Of a DNA stretch of 64,000 bases, positions 7,963 to 18,347 are shown in pieces. The translations under genes were made by a program, and so were the position numbers. A model generated the notes under the pieces. The model made no database searches, had not been told where the DNA came from, and worked only from the letters and a program-made list of their open reading frames with translations. Numbering within the stretch: the stretch's first letter is position 1; every line of letters begins with the position of its first letter. Origin of the DNA: Devosia sp. 67-54 (GTDB taxonomy: Bacteria > Pseudomonadota > Alphaproteobacteria > Rhizobiales > Devosiaceae); contig NZ_MKVA01000002.1 of assembly GCF_001899075.1 (NCBI RefSeq), forward strand, positions 82,765-146,764, in the 5' to 3' direction.

Positions 7963-8172
7963 ATGCAGATCTATCGTTTTCTCACCGGCGTGGACGACGC
8001 ATCGTTCTGCCACAAGGTCACCAGGGCGCTGAGCGAGGGGTGGGTGCTGCACGGCTCGCCGACCTACGCCTATGACGCGGCCGAAAAGACGATGAAGTGC
8101 GGCCAGGCCGTGACCCGCACCGTCGCCGACCAGCCCTACGATCCGGACAAGAAGCTGTCGGACTACCGCTAG
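7963..8172 (+). CDS. DUF1737 domain protein
   Basis: 69 residues. MQIYRFLTGVDDASFCHKVTRALSEGWVLHGSPT matches the DUF1737 pattern (a short strand-helix unit with a GW.LHGSP motif). Function unknown. The upstream 68 bases separate it from the divergent carbonic anhydrase gene; no strong promoter is seen. Confidence 0.8.
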   Translation: MQIYRFLTGVDDASFCHKVTRALSEGWVLHGSPTYAYDAAEKTMKCGQAVTRTVADQPYDPDKKLSDYR

Positions 8173-8293
8173 ACGGCCGGCTTGCCGGCTAAACCGCAGA
8201 TGAATGCCGGCTTCACGCCGGGTTCGGACCGGGCGCCCTAAACCTCCACGCAAGAACGCGGCGAGACGAAGCCGCATCGAGTGGAGCCCGAAA

Positions 8294-8527
8294 ATGCACG
8301 CCAAGGTCCTGACCCTCGCTTTGCTGACCGCGATCGTCGCCTTGCCGGTTCCGGCCAGCCAGCAGCTGGCGGGGACGTTTTCGGCTCCCGCAGCGCGGTC
8401 TGCCGCAGCGCCCGAGGCCGCGCGCCTCGGCCTGCTGCTGCAGGATCCGTTCCTCATCGACCAGTTGCGCCACGTGCCCGTCACCGGGCCGAGCGACGCC
8501 GATCCGCACCGGGGCGTGGCGCTTTAG
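8294..8527 (+). CDS. Small exported protein
   Basis: 77 residues. MHAKVLTLALLTAIVALPVPASQQ looks like a signal peptide; the mature part is an Ala-rich linker, a hydrophobic ARLGLLLQDPFLIDQLR segment and a short polar tail. It is convergent with the Nudix gene, overlapping it by 4 bases. A similarly organised tiny protein is encoded at 9226-9447 on the other side of the Nudix gene. Not recognised; could be a periplasmic peptide. Confidence 0.5.
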   Translation: MHAKVLTLALLTAIVALPVPASQQLAGTFSAPAARSAAAPEAARLGLLLQDPFLIDQLRHVPVTGPSDADPHRGVAL

Positions 8528-9099
8528 CCGAACATCCCGGTCAGGGCGGCGTGCTGCAGCAGGATGATGGTCTTGGCGTCGGCGATGTCGCCGCTCCCGA
8601 TCATGCCGAGCGCCGTGGCGACGGGCAGGCGGACCACTTCGATGTCCTCGCCCTCGTGCTCGAGCCCGCCGCCGGCGGCGTCGGCCGCACCCTCGATGGT
8701 GCCGATGAACAGGGTCAGCCGCTCGGTCACGGCGCCCGGGCTCATGAAGCAGCGGCAGACCCGCTCCAGCCGGCCGATACGGTAGCCGGTCTCCTCCATC
8801 GCCTCGCGGCGGGCGCAGGTCTCGGGGTCGTCGCCGTCGAGCTTGCCGGCGCAGGCTTCGAGCAGCAGCGGCGTGTCGCCGACGGCATAGGCCGGATAGC
8901 GGAACTGGCGGGTGAGGACCACCGATTTGCCGGCGATGTCGCACAGCAGCACCGCCGCGCCGTCGCCGCGGTCGTAGGTCTCGCGCACCAGATGCTGCCA
9001 GCGCCCGTCGCGGCGGCGGAGCTCGAAACTGTGCTGGGCCAGCGTGCCCCAGGCCTTGGCGAGGGTGGTGCTGGAAACGGCGCGGACGATATCGGACAC
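8524..9099 (-). CDS. Nudix hydrolase, NudK-like
   Basis: 191 residues from a GTG at 9099, chosen because AAGGAG precedes it by a normal spacing and the homologous region begins there. The Nudix box reads GDDPETCARREAMEETGY (about residues 98-115), with Asp in place of the first Glu of the canonical pattern. LLCDIAGKSVVLTRQFRYPAY resembles NudK and ADP-sugar pyrophosphatases, so a nucleoside-diphosphate sugar is the likely substrate. Cytoplasmic, Mg-dependent by family knowledge. Confidence 0.85.
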   Translation of the reverse strand: MSDIVRAVSSTTLAKAWGTLAQHSFELRRRDGRWQHLVRETYDRGDGAAVLLCDIAGKSVVLTRQFRYPAYAVGDTPLLLEACAGKLDGDDPETCARREAMEETGYRIGRLERVCRCFMSPGAVTERLTLFIGTIEGAADAAGGGLEHEGEDIEVVRLPVATALGMIGSGDIADAKTIILLQHAALTGMFG

Positions 9100-9225
9100 A
9101 GGTGGCTCTCCTTGCCGGCCCTGTGTGCCATAGCGGCGGGCTGAACGGAATCTGAACGGCGGATTCAGTGCGGCTAAAGCGGCGAAGGCCCAGAGTCCGG
9201 GCCAGTCGCCGCAAGGAGCCGCCCG

Positions 9226-9447
9226 ATGCACCGAATCGCCGCCGCCATGCTGATCGTCGCCACCGTGCTGGTGGCCCACGGCTCGATGCTGCGCGAGGCG
9301 CTGGCGGCCGAGGCGGCGGCGCCGCCGCGGCTTGCTGCCGAGATCGCCCAGCCGGCCGTGACGCGCAACGCCAAGGTCCTGAGCCTGCTGATGATTCTCG
9401 AGTCGCTGCGGCAGGCGCCGGTCAGCCTCGATGCGCAGAAAGTCTGA
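9226..9447 (+). CDS. Small exported protein
   Basis: 73 residues. MHRIAAAMLIVATVLVAHGSMLREALAAE is a good signal peptide with an ALA-AE-like cleavage site. The mature part is about 45 residues with a hydrophobic helix (KVLSLLMILESLRQAP). AAGGAG lies upstream of the ATG. It faces away from the Nudix gene and lies 103 bases upstream of sdhC. No family recognised; it may be a distant relative of the 8294-8527 product, on architecture only. Confidence 0.5.
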   Translation: MHRIAAAMLIVATVLVAHGSMLREALAAEAAAPPRLAAEIAQPAVTRNAKVLSLLMILESLRQAPVSLDAQKV

Positions 9448-9468
9448 CCGCCGGAGCGGCATTCCGCT

Positions 9469-9497
9469 TTGACCTGGGCCGAGGCGAGGTCTAGAAG
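9469..9497 (+). promoter_or_regulatory. Putative sigma-70 promoter of sdhCDA
   Basis: TTGACC (9469-9474), 17-base spacer, TAGAAG (9492-9497), 53 bases upstream of the sdhC ATG. Position and spacing make this the best candidate promoter for the succinate dehydrogenase operon. Confidence 0.5.
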
Positions 9498-9550
9498 TCT
9501 CGAACCATTCCAATCTGCAGCGCCGGTTTCCCGGTGCTTTCGAGACGTCC

Positions 9551-9937
9551 ATGGCAGCCCGGTCCCGGCCCCTTTCTCCACATCTGCAAATCTATCGGTT
9601 CACGCTCACCATGGCGTCGTCGATCATCCATCGCGGCACCGGGCTCGCGATGTATTTCGGCACGCTGCTGATCGTGTTGTGGCTCGGCGCCGCGGCGCTG
9701 GGCGACGGGCCGCTCGGGGTGGTCAACGCCATCTACGGCTTCTGGCTGGTGCAGGTGGTGTTCTTCCTCGCCACCTGGGCGCTGTTCCAGCATCTGTTCG
9801 GCGGCATCAAGCATTTCATCTGGGATTCCATCCACCTGCTCGACCCGGTGGGGCGCGAATGGGTGGTGCGGCTCAACTGGGTGGCCTCGATCGTGTGCAC
9901 GCTCGCGGTGTGGGCGATCTTCGTGTGGTTCAAATGA
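9551..9937 (+). CDS. sdhC: Succinate dehydrogenase cytochrome b556 subunit
   Basis: 128 residues with three membrane segments. RPLSPHLQIYR (residues 6-16) and SIIHRGTG (24-31) are SdhC signatures contributing to the ubiquinone site, and H81-like histidines in FQHLFGGIKHF are near the haem. Together with SdhD it anchors the SdhAB catalytic pair to the inner membrane and passes electrons to ubiquinone. Stop overlaps the sdhD start as ATGA. Confidence 0.95.
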   Translation: MAARSRPLSPHLQIYRFTLTMASSIIHRGTGLAMYFGTLLIVLWLGAAALGDGPLGVVNAIYGFWLVQVVFFLATWALFQHLFGGIKHFIWDSIHLLDPVGREWVVRLNWVASIVCTLAVWAIFVWFK

Positions 9938-10317
9938 TCGACAAGGCCGAGCTTTCCAATCCGACGACGCATTACGGCTCGGGCAAGCGCGCCACGCGCG
10001 AGTTCAAGCTGCAGCGGCTCACCGGCGCGCTCAACATCGTGTTCACGCTGTTCTTCGTGTGGTTCGTGGTGCGGCTGGCCGGCGCCGACCGGGCGCAGAT
10101 GGTGGAGGTGATCCGCAATCCCGTCGTCGCCATCGTCCTCTGCCTGCTGATCGTCAATGTGTGCGTGCACATGCGCATCGGCATGAACGAGGTGATCGAG
10201 GATTACCTCGACGAGGACAAGACCAATCGCCTGGCGCAGCGGGCCAACGCCGCCTTCGCCATTCTGGTTGCGGCCATCACCGTGATCAGCGTCGCTAAAA
10301 TACTGTTCTGGGGCTGA
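9934..10317 (+). CDS. sdhD: Succinate dehydrogenase hydrophobic anchor subunit
   Basis: 127 residues, three membrane segments. [22 protein letters not shown] is the typical N-terminal region, and [17 protein letters not shown] carries the haem-ligand histidine and the conserved quinone-side residues. ATG overlaps the sdhC stop by 4 bases; sdhA begins 5 bases downstream, so the three genes are one operon. Confidence 0.95.
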   Translation: MIDKAELSNPTTHYGSGKRATREFKLQRLTGALNIVFTLFFVWFVVRLAGADRAQMVEVIRNPVVAIVLCLLIVNVCVHMRIGMNEVIEDYLDEDKTNRLAQRANAAFAILVAAITVISVAKILFWG

Positions 10318-10322
10318 GAGGC

Positions 10323-12131
10323 ATGGCCGCTTACGAGATCATCGACCACGAATTCGACGTGGTGGTCGTGGGCGCTGGCGGCGCCGGGCTGCGCGCCACG
10401 CTGGGCATGGCCGAACAGGGCTTCAACACCGCCTGCGTGACGAAAGTGTTCCCGACGCGCTCGCACACGGTGGCGGCGCAGGGCGGCATCGCCGCCTCGC
10501 TCAAGAACATGGGCCCGGACAGCTGGCAATGGCACATGTACGACACCGTCAAGGGGTCGGACTGGCTGGGCGACAACGACGCGATGGAATATCTGGCGCG
10601 CAATGCGCCGGCGGCCGTCTACGAGCTCGAACATTACGGCGTGCCGTTCAGCCGCACCGAGCAGGGCAAGATCTACCAGCGCCCGTTCGGCGGGCACATG
10701 ACCGAGTTCGGCGAAGGCCCGCCGGTGCAGCGCACCTGTGCCGCCGCCGACCGCACCGGGCACGCCATCCTGCACACGCTCTACGGCCAGTCGCTCCGGC
10801 ACAACGCGCAGTTCTTCGTCGAATATTTCGCCATCGACCTGTTGATGGGCGACGACGGCTCGTGCCAGGGCATCATCGCCTGGAAGCTCGACGACGGCAC
10901 GCTGCACCGGTTCCGGTCGAAGCTCACGGTGCTGGCGACGGGCGGCTATGGCCGCGCCTATTTCTCGGCGACTTCGGCGCACACCTGCACCGGCGACGGC
11001 AACGGCATGGTGGCGCGCGCCGGCCTGCCGCTCGAGGACATGGAGTTCGTGCAGTTCCACCCCACCGGCGTCTACGGCGCGGGCGTGCTGATCACCGAAG
11101 GGGCGCGCGGCGAGGGCGGCTATCTCACCAATTCGGAGGGCGAGCGCTTCATGGAGCGCTATGCGCCCAACGCCAAGGACCTCGCCTCGCGCGACGTGGT
11201 ATCCCGCTGCATGACGCTCGAAATCCGCGAGGGGCGCGGCGTCGGGCCGAAGAAGGACCATATCTTCCTCCATCTCGACCATCTCGATCCGAAGGTGCTG
11301 CACGAGCGGCTGCCGGGGATCACCGAAAGCGCGCGGATCTTCGCCGGCGTCGACCTGACGCGCGACCCGATCCCGGTGCTGCCGACGGTGCACTACAACA
11401 TGGGCGGCATCCCGACCAATTATCACGGCGAGGCGCTGAACCCGACCGAGGCCGAGCCCGACCGCGTGGTGCCGGGGCTGATGGCCGTGGGGGAGACCGC
11501 GTGCGCCTCGGTGCACGGCGCCAACCGGCTCGGCTCCAATTCGCTCACCGACCTCGTGGTGTTCGGCCGCGCCGCGGCGCTGCGCGCCGGCGCCACGATG
11601 GACCGGAGCAAGGCCGTGCCCAAGGTCAACCAGGCGTCCGAGGACAAGATCCTGGCGCGCTTCGACCGGCTGCGCCAGGCCAGGGGCGGCACGCCCACGG
11701 CGGTGCTGCGCGACCGCATGCAGCGCACCATGCAGGAGGACGCCGCGGTGTTCCGCACCGGCGAGACGCTCCGCACCGGCGTGCGCCGCATGCACGAGGT
11801 CTACGCCGCCAAGGCGGATATCCGCGTCACCGACCGCTCGATGATCTGGAACTCCGATCTGGTCGAAACGCTGGAGCTCGAGAACCTGCTCGCCAACGCG
11901 CTGACCACGGTGGTGTCGGCAGAGGCCCGCACCGAAAGCCGCGGCGCGCATGCGCGCGAGGATTTCCCCAATCGCGACGACGTCAACTGGCGCAAGCACA
12001 CCATCAGCCGCATCGACGACAACGGCCAGGTGACGCTGAGCTACCGGCCGGTGCATGTCGACCCGCTGACGCCCGAAAGCGAAGGCGGCATCAGCCTCAA
12101 GCGCATCGCGCCCAAGGCGCGGGTGTATTAG
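10323..12131 (+). CDS. sdhA: Succinate dehydrogenase flavoprotein subunit
   Basis: 602 residues, normal length. It oxidises succinate to fumarate at covalently bound FAD. Visible: FAD-binding GAGGAG (residues 17-22), covalent FAD histidine H48 in SHTVAAQGG, the substrate-site QFHPTG and RGEGG, and the C-terminal [14 protein letters not shown] and RSMIWN regions. It follows sdhD by 5 bases. Unusually, sdhB does not follow directly: about 2.1 kb with six small genes intervenes. Confidence 0.97.
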   Translation: MAAYEIIDHEFDVVVVGAGGAGLRATLGMAEQGFNTACVTKVFPTRSHTVAAQGGIAASLKNMGPDSWQWHMYDTVKGSDWLGDNDAMEYLARNAPAAVYELEHYGVPFSRTEQGKIYQRPFGGHMTEFGEGPPVQRTCAAADRTGHAILHTLYGQSLRHNAQFFVEYFAIDLLMGDDGSCQGIIAWKLDDGTLHRFRSKLTVLATGGYGRAYFSATSAHTCTGDGNGMVARAGLPLEDMEFVQFHPTGVYGAGVLITEGARGEGGYLTNSEGERFMERYAPNAKDLASRDVVSRCMTLEIREGRGVGPKKDHIFLHLDHLDPKVLHERLPGITESARIFAGVDLTRDPIPVLPTVHYNMGGIPTNYHGEALNPTEAEPDRVVPGLMAVGETACASVHGANRLGSNSLTDLVVFGRAAALRAGATMDRSKAVPKVNQASEDKILARFDRLRQARGGTPTAVLRDRMQRTMQEDAAVFRTGETLRTGVRRMHEVYAAKADIRVTDRSMIWNSDLVETLELENLLANALTTVVSAEARTESRGAHAREDFPNRDDVNWRKHTISRIDDNGQVTLSYRPVHVDPLTPESEGGISLKRIAPKARVY

Positions 12132-12180
12132 CGGTTGTCCGAAACGAGCGCTCTTGCGCTCACTCGGACAGAGCGCAAAG
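12131..12180 (+). repeat. Palindromic intergenic repeat (family 2), copy B
   Basis: An imperfect hairpin just after the sdhA stop: TGTCCGA (12136-12142) pairs with TCGGACA (12164-12170), and inside it GAGCGC pairs with GCGCTC across TCTT. The flanks AGCGGTTG and CAGAGCGCAAAG match other family 2 copies in reverse orientation. Without a T run it is a weak terminator, but it could trim or stabilise the sdhCDA message. Confidence 0.65.
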
Positions 12181-12198
12181 AAGAGAACGGGAGTTCAT

Positions 12199-12510
12199 AT
12201 GCGTCGTATCATTGTGGCCGCGCTGCTCGTCGTTTCGTCGTCCTCGGCCTTCGCCGCGATGGACAAGGGGGCGCACGACAGGTTCGTCGCCCGCTGCCAG
12301 ACCAGCATGTACATGTCCGGCGCGCAGTGCTCGTGCATGGCCGGCATCGCCGACAAAAAGCTCGATGCCCTCGCCATCGCCTATCTCAGCCTCGACCCGC
12401 TCGACGTGCGCAACTCGGCGGCGATGAGCAAGCAGATGACCGGCAAGGAGCTCGCCGCGGTCGACAATTTCATGAAGACTGCGCCGCACCAGTGCAAGGG
12501 CGCCAGGTAA
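12199..12510 (+). CDS. Exported four-cysteine protein, copy 1
   Basis: 103 residues. Signal peptide MRRIIVAALLVVSSSSAFA, then a mature domain of about 84 residues with four cysteines spaced C-x10-C-x-C-x52-C. The product of 13628-13936 has the same C-x10-C-x-C start and a single late cysteine, so they are probably paralogs. GGAG precedes the ATG at 12199. Function unknown; the cysteines would probably form two disulphides in the periplasm or bind a cofactor. Confidence 0.7.
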   Translation: MRRIIVAALLVVSSSSAFAAMDKGAHDRFVARCQTSMYMSGAQCSCMAGIADKKLDALAIAYLSLDPLDVRNSAAMSKQMTGKELAAVDNFMKTAPHQCKGAR

Positions 12511-12539
12511 GGGCTACATTGGCGGCGAAGGAGCTTGAG

Positions 12540-12803
12540 ATGGACGACAGGATTACCATCGATCTCGACCGGGAGACCTATGAAGCTTTGAGCCGTCAAG
12601 CCCAGTTGCATGGGCGGAGCGTGGATGAAGAGGCGGGCGAGATCGTCCGGCGGTCGATCGTTCCGCAAGGGCCGGAGGGGATCGACTACGTCGCCTGGGC
12701 CCGTCGTATTCGCGCCATGACGCCGAAAGGCGTCAAGCAGACCGATAGCGTCCGGCTTGTTCGCGAGGACCGGGATCACGGGCATTCGATTGATCGTCGT
12801 TGA
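12540..12803 (+). CDS. Antitoxin of a VapBC-type pair
   Basis: 87 residues. MDDRITIDLDRETYEALSRQAQLHGRSVDEEAGEIVRRS is a ribbon-helix-helix-type DNA-binding domain as in FitA/VapB antitoxins; the remaining half is the toxin-neutralising tail. AAGGAG lies just upstream of the ATG. Its last 14 bases overlap the toxin frame, the usual arrangement of type II toxin-antitoxin operons. Located 29 bases after the first four-cysteine gene. Confidence 0.8.
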   Translation: MDDRITIDLDRETYEALSRQAQLHGRSVDEEAGEIVRRSIVPQGPEGIDYVAWARRIRAMTPKGVKQTDSVRLVREDRDHGHSIDRR

Positions 12804-13200
12804 TGCATCGGTGGCTGTGCGCTGGATCGCCGAAGAGGCCAATGCCGGATCAGCGTTGACGCTGCTTGAGCGCGGAGACCTGGTGGCGCCGGACTTGCTG
12901 GCGGTCGAAGTCGGAAACGCGCTCCGCCGAAAAGAGAGGAACGGCGAGCTGAAGCACGAGCAAGTTGTGGGTGGGCTCCAGCTCGTGTTCAGTCGCGTCA
13001 CGCTGCGGCCACCGACGGCGGAGTCGATGATCCGAGCCGTCGAGATCGCGGCGGCACTCGAGCATCCGGTCTACGACTGCCTGTATGTCGGCCTTGCAGA
13101 GGCTTTGGGCGGTCGCTTCGTCAGCCATGATGTCGAGTTGCTGAAGCGGGTCCGTCGCGGCGGCTTCGAATCCCTGATCGGGGAGCTGCCGACAGAATGA
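12790..13200 (+). CDS. VapC-type PIN-domain toxin
   Basis: 136 residues from a TTG at 12790, which makes the protein begin (M)IVVDASVAVRW as VapC proteins do; no ATG is available. Acidic active-site residues are visible in VVDASV, LAVEVGNAL, VYDCLYVGLAE and FVSHDVELL, the last differing from the common T-A-D. PIN toxins are Mg-dependent ribonucleases, often cutting tRNA or rRNA. Stop overlaps the next ATG by 4 bases, so toxin and downstream genes are translationally coupled. Confidence 0.82.
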   Translation: MIVVDASVAVRWIAEEANAGSALTLLERGDLVAPDLLAVEVGNALRRKERNGELKHEQVVGGLQLVFSRVTLRPPTAESMIRAVEIAAALEHPVYDCLYVGLAEALGGRFVSHDVELLKRVRRGGFESLIGELPTE

Positions 13201-13631
13201 CCGCCCCCACCCCCGGCTATTCCGGCACGCCGTTGCCGCAGAAACTCGGGCTCAAGGATGGGCAGCGGGTGCTGTTTCTGGGGCTGCCCAGCGAGCTCGA
13301 CGAGCTGCGGAGTGCGCGGGATTTCGCCGGGGCGGACAGCGCCGATTGGGGCCGGCTCGGCAAGGCCAGGGCCGGCTACGACCTCATCCACGGCTTCACC
13401 GCCTCGCGGGCCGTGCTCGAGGATGCGGCGCGGCCGCTGATGGACAGCATCGCGCGCGATGGCAGCATCTGGATTTCGTGGCCGAAAAAGGCGAGCAAGG
13501 TTCCGACCGACATCACCGAGGACGTGATCCGCGAGATCGTGCTGCCGATCGGGCTGGTCGATGTGAAGGTGGCCGCGGTCAGCGATGTCTGGTCCGGCCT
13601 CAAACTGGTGATCCGCAAGGAGCTGAGATGA
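13197..13631 (+). CDS. DUF3052 family protein
   Basis: 144 residues. [18 protein letters not shown] at the N terminus and [20 protein letters not shown] and [20 protein letters not shown] toward the C terminus match DUF3052, a family of unknown function with a small alpha/beta fold. Overlaps the toxin stop and the next start by 4 bases each. Confidence 0.85.
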   Translation: MTAPTPGYSGTPLPQKLGLKDGQRVLFLGLPSELDELRSARDFAGADSADWGRLGKARAGYDLIHGFTASRAVLEDAARPLMDSIARDGSIWISWPKKASKVPTDITEDVIREIVLPIGLVDVKVAAVSDVWSGLKLVIRKELR

Positions 13632-13936
13632 CGAAACTGCTGCTGATGGCTGCCGCCCTGTCGCTGCTGGCCGGCGGAGCGATGGCCAAGACCATCGCCA
13701 ACCCGCCGAGCGAGGCGCAGCTCAAGGCGTTCTACGCCGCCTGCATCCACGTCGCGCCGCAGGCGACGGTGCTGTGCAAATGCAAGGAAGAGGCGGCGCC
13801 GAGGCTGATCGATGCCGCGTTCATGGACGTGGTCATCGCCTCGATCAAGGGCAAGCCGCTCGAGGCCAAGTATTACGACGCCTACAACAACTACATCGCG
13901 CGCTCGAACCAGATCTGCAAACCGGACTATATGTAA
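13628..13936 (+). CDS. Exported four-cysteine protein, copy 2
   Basis: 102 residues. Signal peptide [20 protein letters not shown], then cysteines spaced C-x10-C-x-C-x44-C (ACIH...LCKCK...QICK). This reproduces the pattern of the 12199-12510 product despite low overall identity, so I treat them as a family. ATGA overlap with the DUF3052 gene. Function unknown; position just before sdhB makes a link to respiration worth testing but is not evidence by itself. Confidence 0.7.
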   Translation: MTKLLLMAAALSLLAGGAMAKTIANPPSEAQLKAFYAACIHVAPQATVLCKCKEEAAPRLIDAAFMDVVIASIKGKPLEAKYYDAYNNYIARSNQICKPDYM

Positions 13937-13948
13937 GGCGCCGCGGCG

Positions 13949-14203
13949 ATGAAGCCGATCAGGTTCGAGAAGGAGGAGCGCGCGGCGATCGTGAGTCGCA
14001 TCCAGCGCTATTTCGTCGACGAGCTCGACAGCGAGATCGGCGTCATTCCGGCCGAGCTGCTGCTCAATTTCTTCAGCGAAGAGATCGGCGCCTTCTACTA
14101 CAATCAGGGGCTCGCCGATGCGCAGGCGGCGATGGCCCGGATGGTCGACACCATCAACGACGAAATCTACGGGCTCGAGCAGCGCCAAGCCCGGGCCAGG
14201 TAA
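13949..14203 (+). CDS. DUF2164 family protein
   Basis: 84 residues, soluble. [28 protein letters not shown] and [21 protein letters not shown] match the DUF2164 signature. Function unknown. It lies 12 bases after the second four-cysteine gene and 17 bases before sdhB. Confidence 0.85.
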   Translation: MKPIRFEKEERAAIVSRIQRYFVDELDSEIGVIPAELLLNFFSEEIGAFYYNQGLADAQAAMARMVDTINDEIYGLEQRQARAR

Positions 14204-14220
14204 GACGACGGAGACCCCAG

Positions 14221-15000
14221 ATGGTCGAGCTATTGCTACCCAAGAATTCGCAACCGACCAAGGGCAAGACCTGGCCGAAGCCGGCGGGCACGCATCTGCG
14301 CGAATATCGCGTCTATCGCTACGATCCCGACAGCGAGGACAATCCGCGCATCGACAGCTATTTCATCGATCTCGACGATTGCGGCCCGATGGTGCTGGAC
14401 GGGCTGCTCTACATCAAGAACAAGATCGACCCGACGCTGACGCTGCGCCGCTCCTGCCGCGAAGGCATCTGCGGCTCGTGCGCGATGAACATCGACGGCT
14501 TCAACACGCTCGCCTGCACCAAGGCGATGGACGACATCAAGGGGCCGATCCGCATCTATCCCTTGCCGCATATGCCGGTGGTCAAGGATCTGGTGCCGGA
14601 CCTGTCGACCTTCTACGCGCAGCACCGCTCGATCGAGCCGTGGCTCAAGACCACGACGCCGCCGCCCGAGACCGAATGGCTGCAGAGCAAGCCGGAGCGC
14701 GAGAAGCTCGACGGGCTCTACGAATGCATCCTGTGCGCCTGCTGCTCCACCTCGTGTCCGTCCTATTGGTGGAACGGCGAGAAATATCTGGGGCCGGCGA
14801 TCCTGCTGCAGGCCTATCGCTGGCTGATCGACAGCCGCGACCAGGCGACCCAGGAGCGGCTCGACAATCTCGAGGACCCGTTCAAGCTCTATCGCTGCCA
14901 CACGATCATGAATTGTTCGAAGACCTGCCCCAAGGGCCTTAATCCTGCCAAGGCGATCGCCGAGATCAAGAAGATGATGGTGGAGCGGAAGGCGGCCTGA
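14221..15000 (+). CDS. sdhB: Succinate dehydrogenase iron-sulfur subunit
   Basis: 259 residues. It relays electrons from FAD to ubiquinone through three clusters. [2Fe-2S] ligands: C79, C84, C87 and C99 ([10 protein letters not shown]...LAC). [4Fe-4S] and [3Fe-4S] ligands: C169, C172, C175, C179 ([11 protein letters not shown]) plus C226, C232 and C236 ([12 protein letters not shown]). Length is normal. The ATG at 14221 gives the typical alphaproteobacterial N terminus; the frame runs further upstream into the DUF2164 region but is not homologous there. Confidence 0.97.
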   Translation: MVELLLPKNSQPTKGKTWPKPAGTHLREYRVYRYDPDSEDNPRIDSYFIDLDDCGPMVLDGLLYIKNKIDPTLTLRRSCREGICGSCAMNIDGFNTLACTKAMDDIKGPIRIYPLPHMPVVKDLVPDLSTFYAQHRSIEPWLKTTTPPPETEWLQSKPEREKLDGLYECILCACCSTSCPSYWWNGEKYLGPAILLQAYRWLIDSRDQATQERLDNLEDPFKLYRCHTIMNCSKTCPKGLNPAKAIAEIKKMMVERKAA

Positions 15001-15002
15001 GC

Positions 15003-15224
15003 TTGGAAACGATCGCGCACGTCTCGGACCCGTCGCTGGCGCGTGTGCTGATCGTGGCGCTCAAGGCGCACGGCTTCCACCCCGACGAGGGCGGCCAGAA
15101 CGGGCTTCCGGGCATGCCCGGGGTGCTGGGGCCCAAGGGCATCCCGATCCAGGTGCCGGAGGAGGAGGCGCGCGACGCCAAGCTCCTCGCCGACGACCTG
15201 CTGAAGCAGATGCTGGCGCGCTGA
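15003..15224 (+). CDS. Small DUF2007-like protein
   Basis: 73 residues from a TTG at 15003, 2 bases after sdhB. TIAHVSDPSLARVLIVALKAHGFHPDEGG and the C-terminal VPEEEARDAKLLADDLL resemble DUF2007 (putative prokaryotic signal-transducing) proteins, in which a short helix senses position in a chain. No ATG exists near the N terminus. Co-transcribed with sdhB. Function unknown. Confidence 0.65.
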   Translation: METIAHVSDPSLARVLIVALKAHGFHPDEGGQNGLPGMPGVLGPKGIPIQVPEEEARDAKLLADDLLKQMLAR

Positions 15225-15318
15225 GTGCCGCGGACCGTCGCTGCGGGCCGCAACTTGGCCATGTTTGGCGCGGTATTTGCCAGCATCGAAGGTTGAGGGG
15301 CCGAAACGATTGGTCTAT

Positions 15319-15939
15319 ATGCGCAACCGTATTTTCAATCATCGGATCGCGTCGGGCATGGGCGGACTGGCTTTCAAGCGCATGGGCGCCGTCGGGGTGG
15401 GCCTCGGCCTCGGGCTGCTGCTGTCGGCCTGCGCCTCGACCGGCGTGCAGGTCGCCAATGCCGGCACCGAGCAATTGGCGCCGGTGCAGACGGGCAACGT
15501 GTCGACGTCGGCGCTGCCGCCGATCGGGCCCAATGGCGAGGTGCAGGGCGCCAACCAATTGCCGCCGGTCGATTCCACCCAGGTGGCCACCGCCAACACC
15601 GGGCTGCCGCCGGCCGGCGGGCTGCCCAACAGCAGCGGCCGCGACCTCAGCGGCGGGCTGACGGTGGAAAAGCTGCTCGGCCGCTGGACCGTGGTCTCGG
15701 GCGCCGACCAGTGCGCCGTCAACCTGACGCAGACGCAAAAGACCGGCACCAGCCGCTACCGCGCCTCGGCGCCGGCCTGCGCGCTCAAGGGGCTGAGTGC
15801 CGTATCGAGCTGGACCGTCGCCGGCTCGCAGGTGCAATTGTTCGACGAGGGCGGCAACATCATCGCGGCGCTGATCCTTTCCGGCAACCGCTTCATCGGC
15901 ACGCTGTCGGGCGGGCAGGGCATCTCGATGGTGGGCTGA
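15319..15939 (+). CDS. Inh/Omp19-like protease inhibitor lipoprotein
   Basis: 206 residues from the ATG at 15319; ATGs at 15358 and 15382 are alternatives and the last gives the shortest signal peptide. The lipobox is LLSAC. A Pro/Ser/Asn-rich linker leads to a C-terminal beta-barrel domain of about 95 residues (LGRWTVVSGADQCAVNLTQ...GNRFIGTLSGGQGISM), the AprI/Inh fold of metalloprotease inhibitors seen in Brucella Omp19. Two cysteines (DQCAVN and PACAL) probably form the domain disulphide. Probably anchored in the outer membrane. Confidence 0.82.
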   Translation: MRNRIFNHRIASGMGGLAFKRMGAVGVGLGLGLLLSACASTGVQVANAGTEQLAPVQTGNVSTSALPPIGPNGEVQGANQLPPVDSTQVATANTGLPPAGGLPNSSGRDLSGGLTVEKLLGRWTVVSGADQCAVNLTQTQKTGTSRYRASAPACALKGLSAVSSWTVAGSQVQLFDEGGNIIAALILSGNRFIGTLSGGQGISMVG

Positions 15940-16027
15940 CGGCCCGGATTGTCCCGGCGCTGATGCATGACAGCGCAGAAAATTGTCGCTACAGCAGTGA
16001 CGAGGGAACGATATCGACAGTGATCGT

Positions 16028-16141
16028 GGCCCCCACCCCCGTCCCCTCCCCGCAAGGGGGAGGGGGGCGATAGAGCCGCGTTCGCCGGTGTTGCAGTCGG
16101 GCTCCCCTCCCCCCTTGCGGGGAGGGGCTGGGGGTGGGGGC
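16028..16141. repeat. GC-rich hairpin repeat (family 1), inverted pair
   Basis: Two opposed copies of the CCCTCCCC/GGGGAGGG hairpin, centred near 16055 and 16120, in the 259-base gap between the lipoprotein gene and zapE. The left copy, read on the minus strand, extends through GCGGCTCTATCGCCCCCC, shared with the copies at 29027 and 54651. Otherwise the gap holds nothing recognisable. Confidence 0.8.
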
Positions 16142-16198
16142 TAAGTCACCGGACGTGCGTTTGCTCGAATGTGAACTGCTCCAACCAAGCACCTGCTC

Positions 16199-18338
<2,140 letters not shown>

Positions 18339-18347
18339 GAGACCGAG

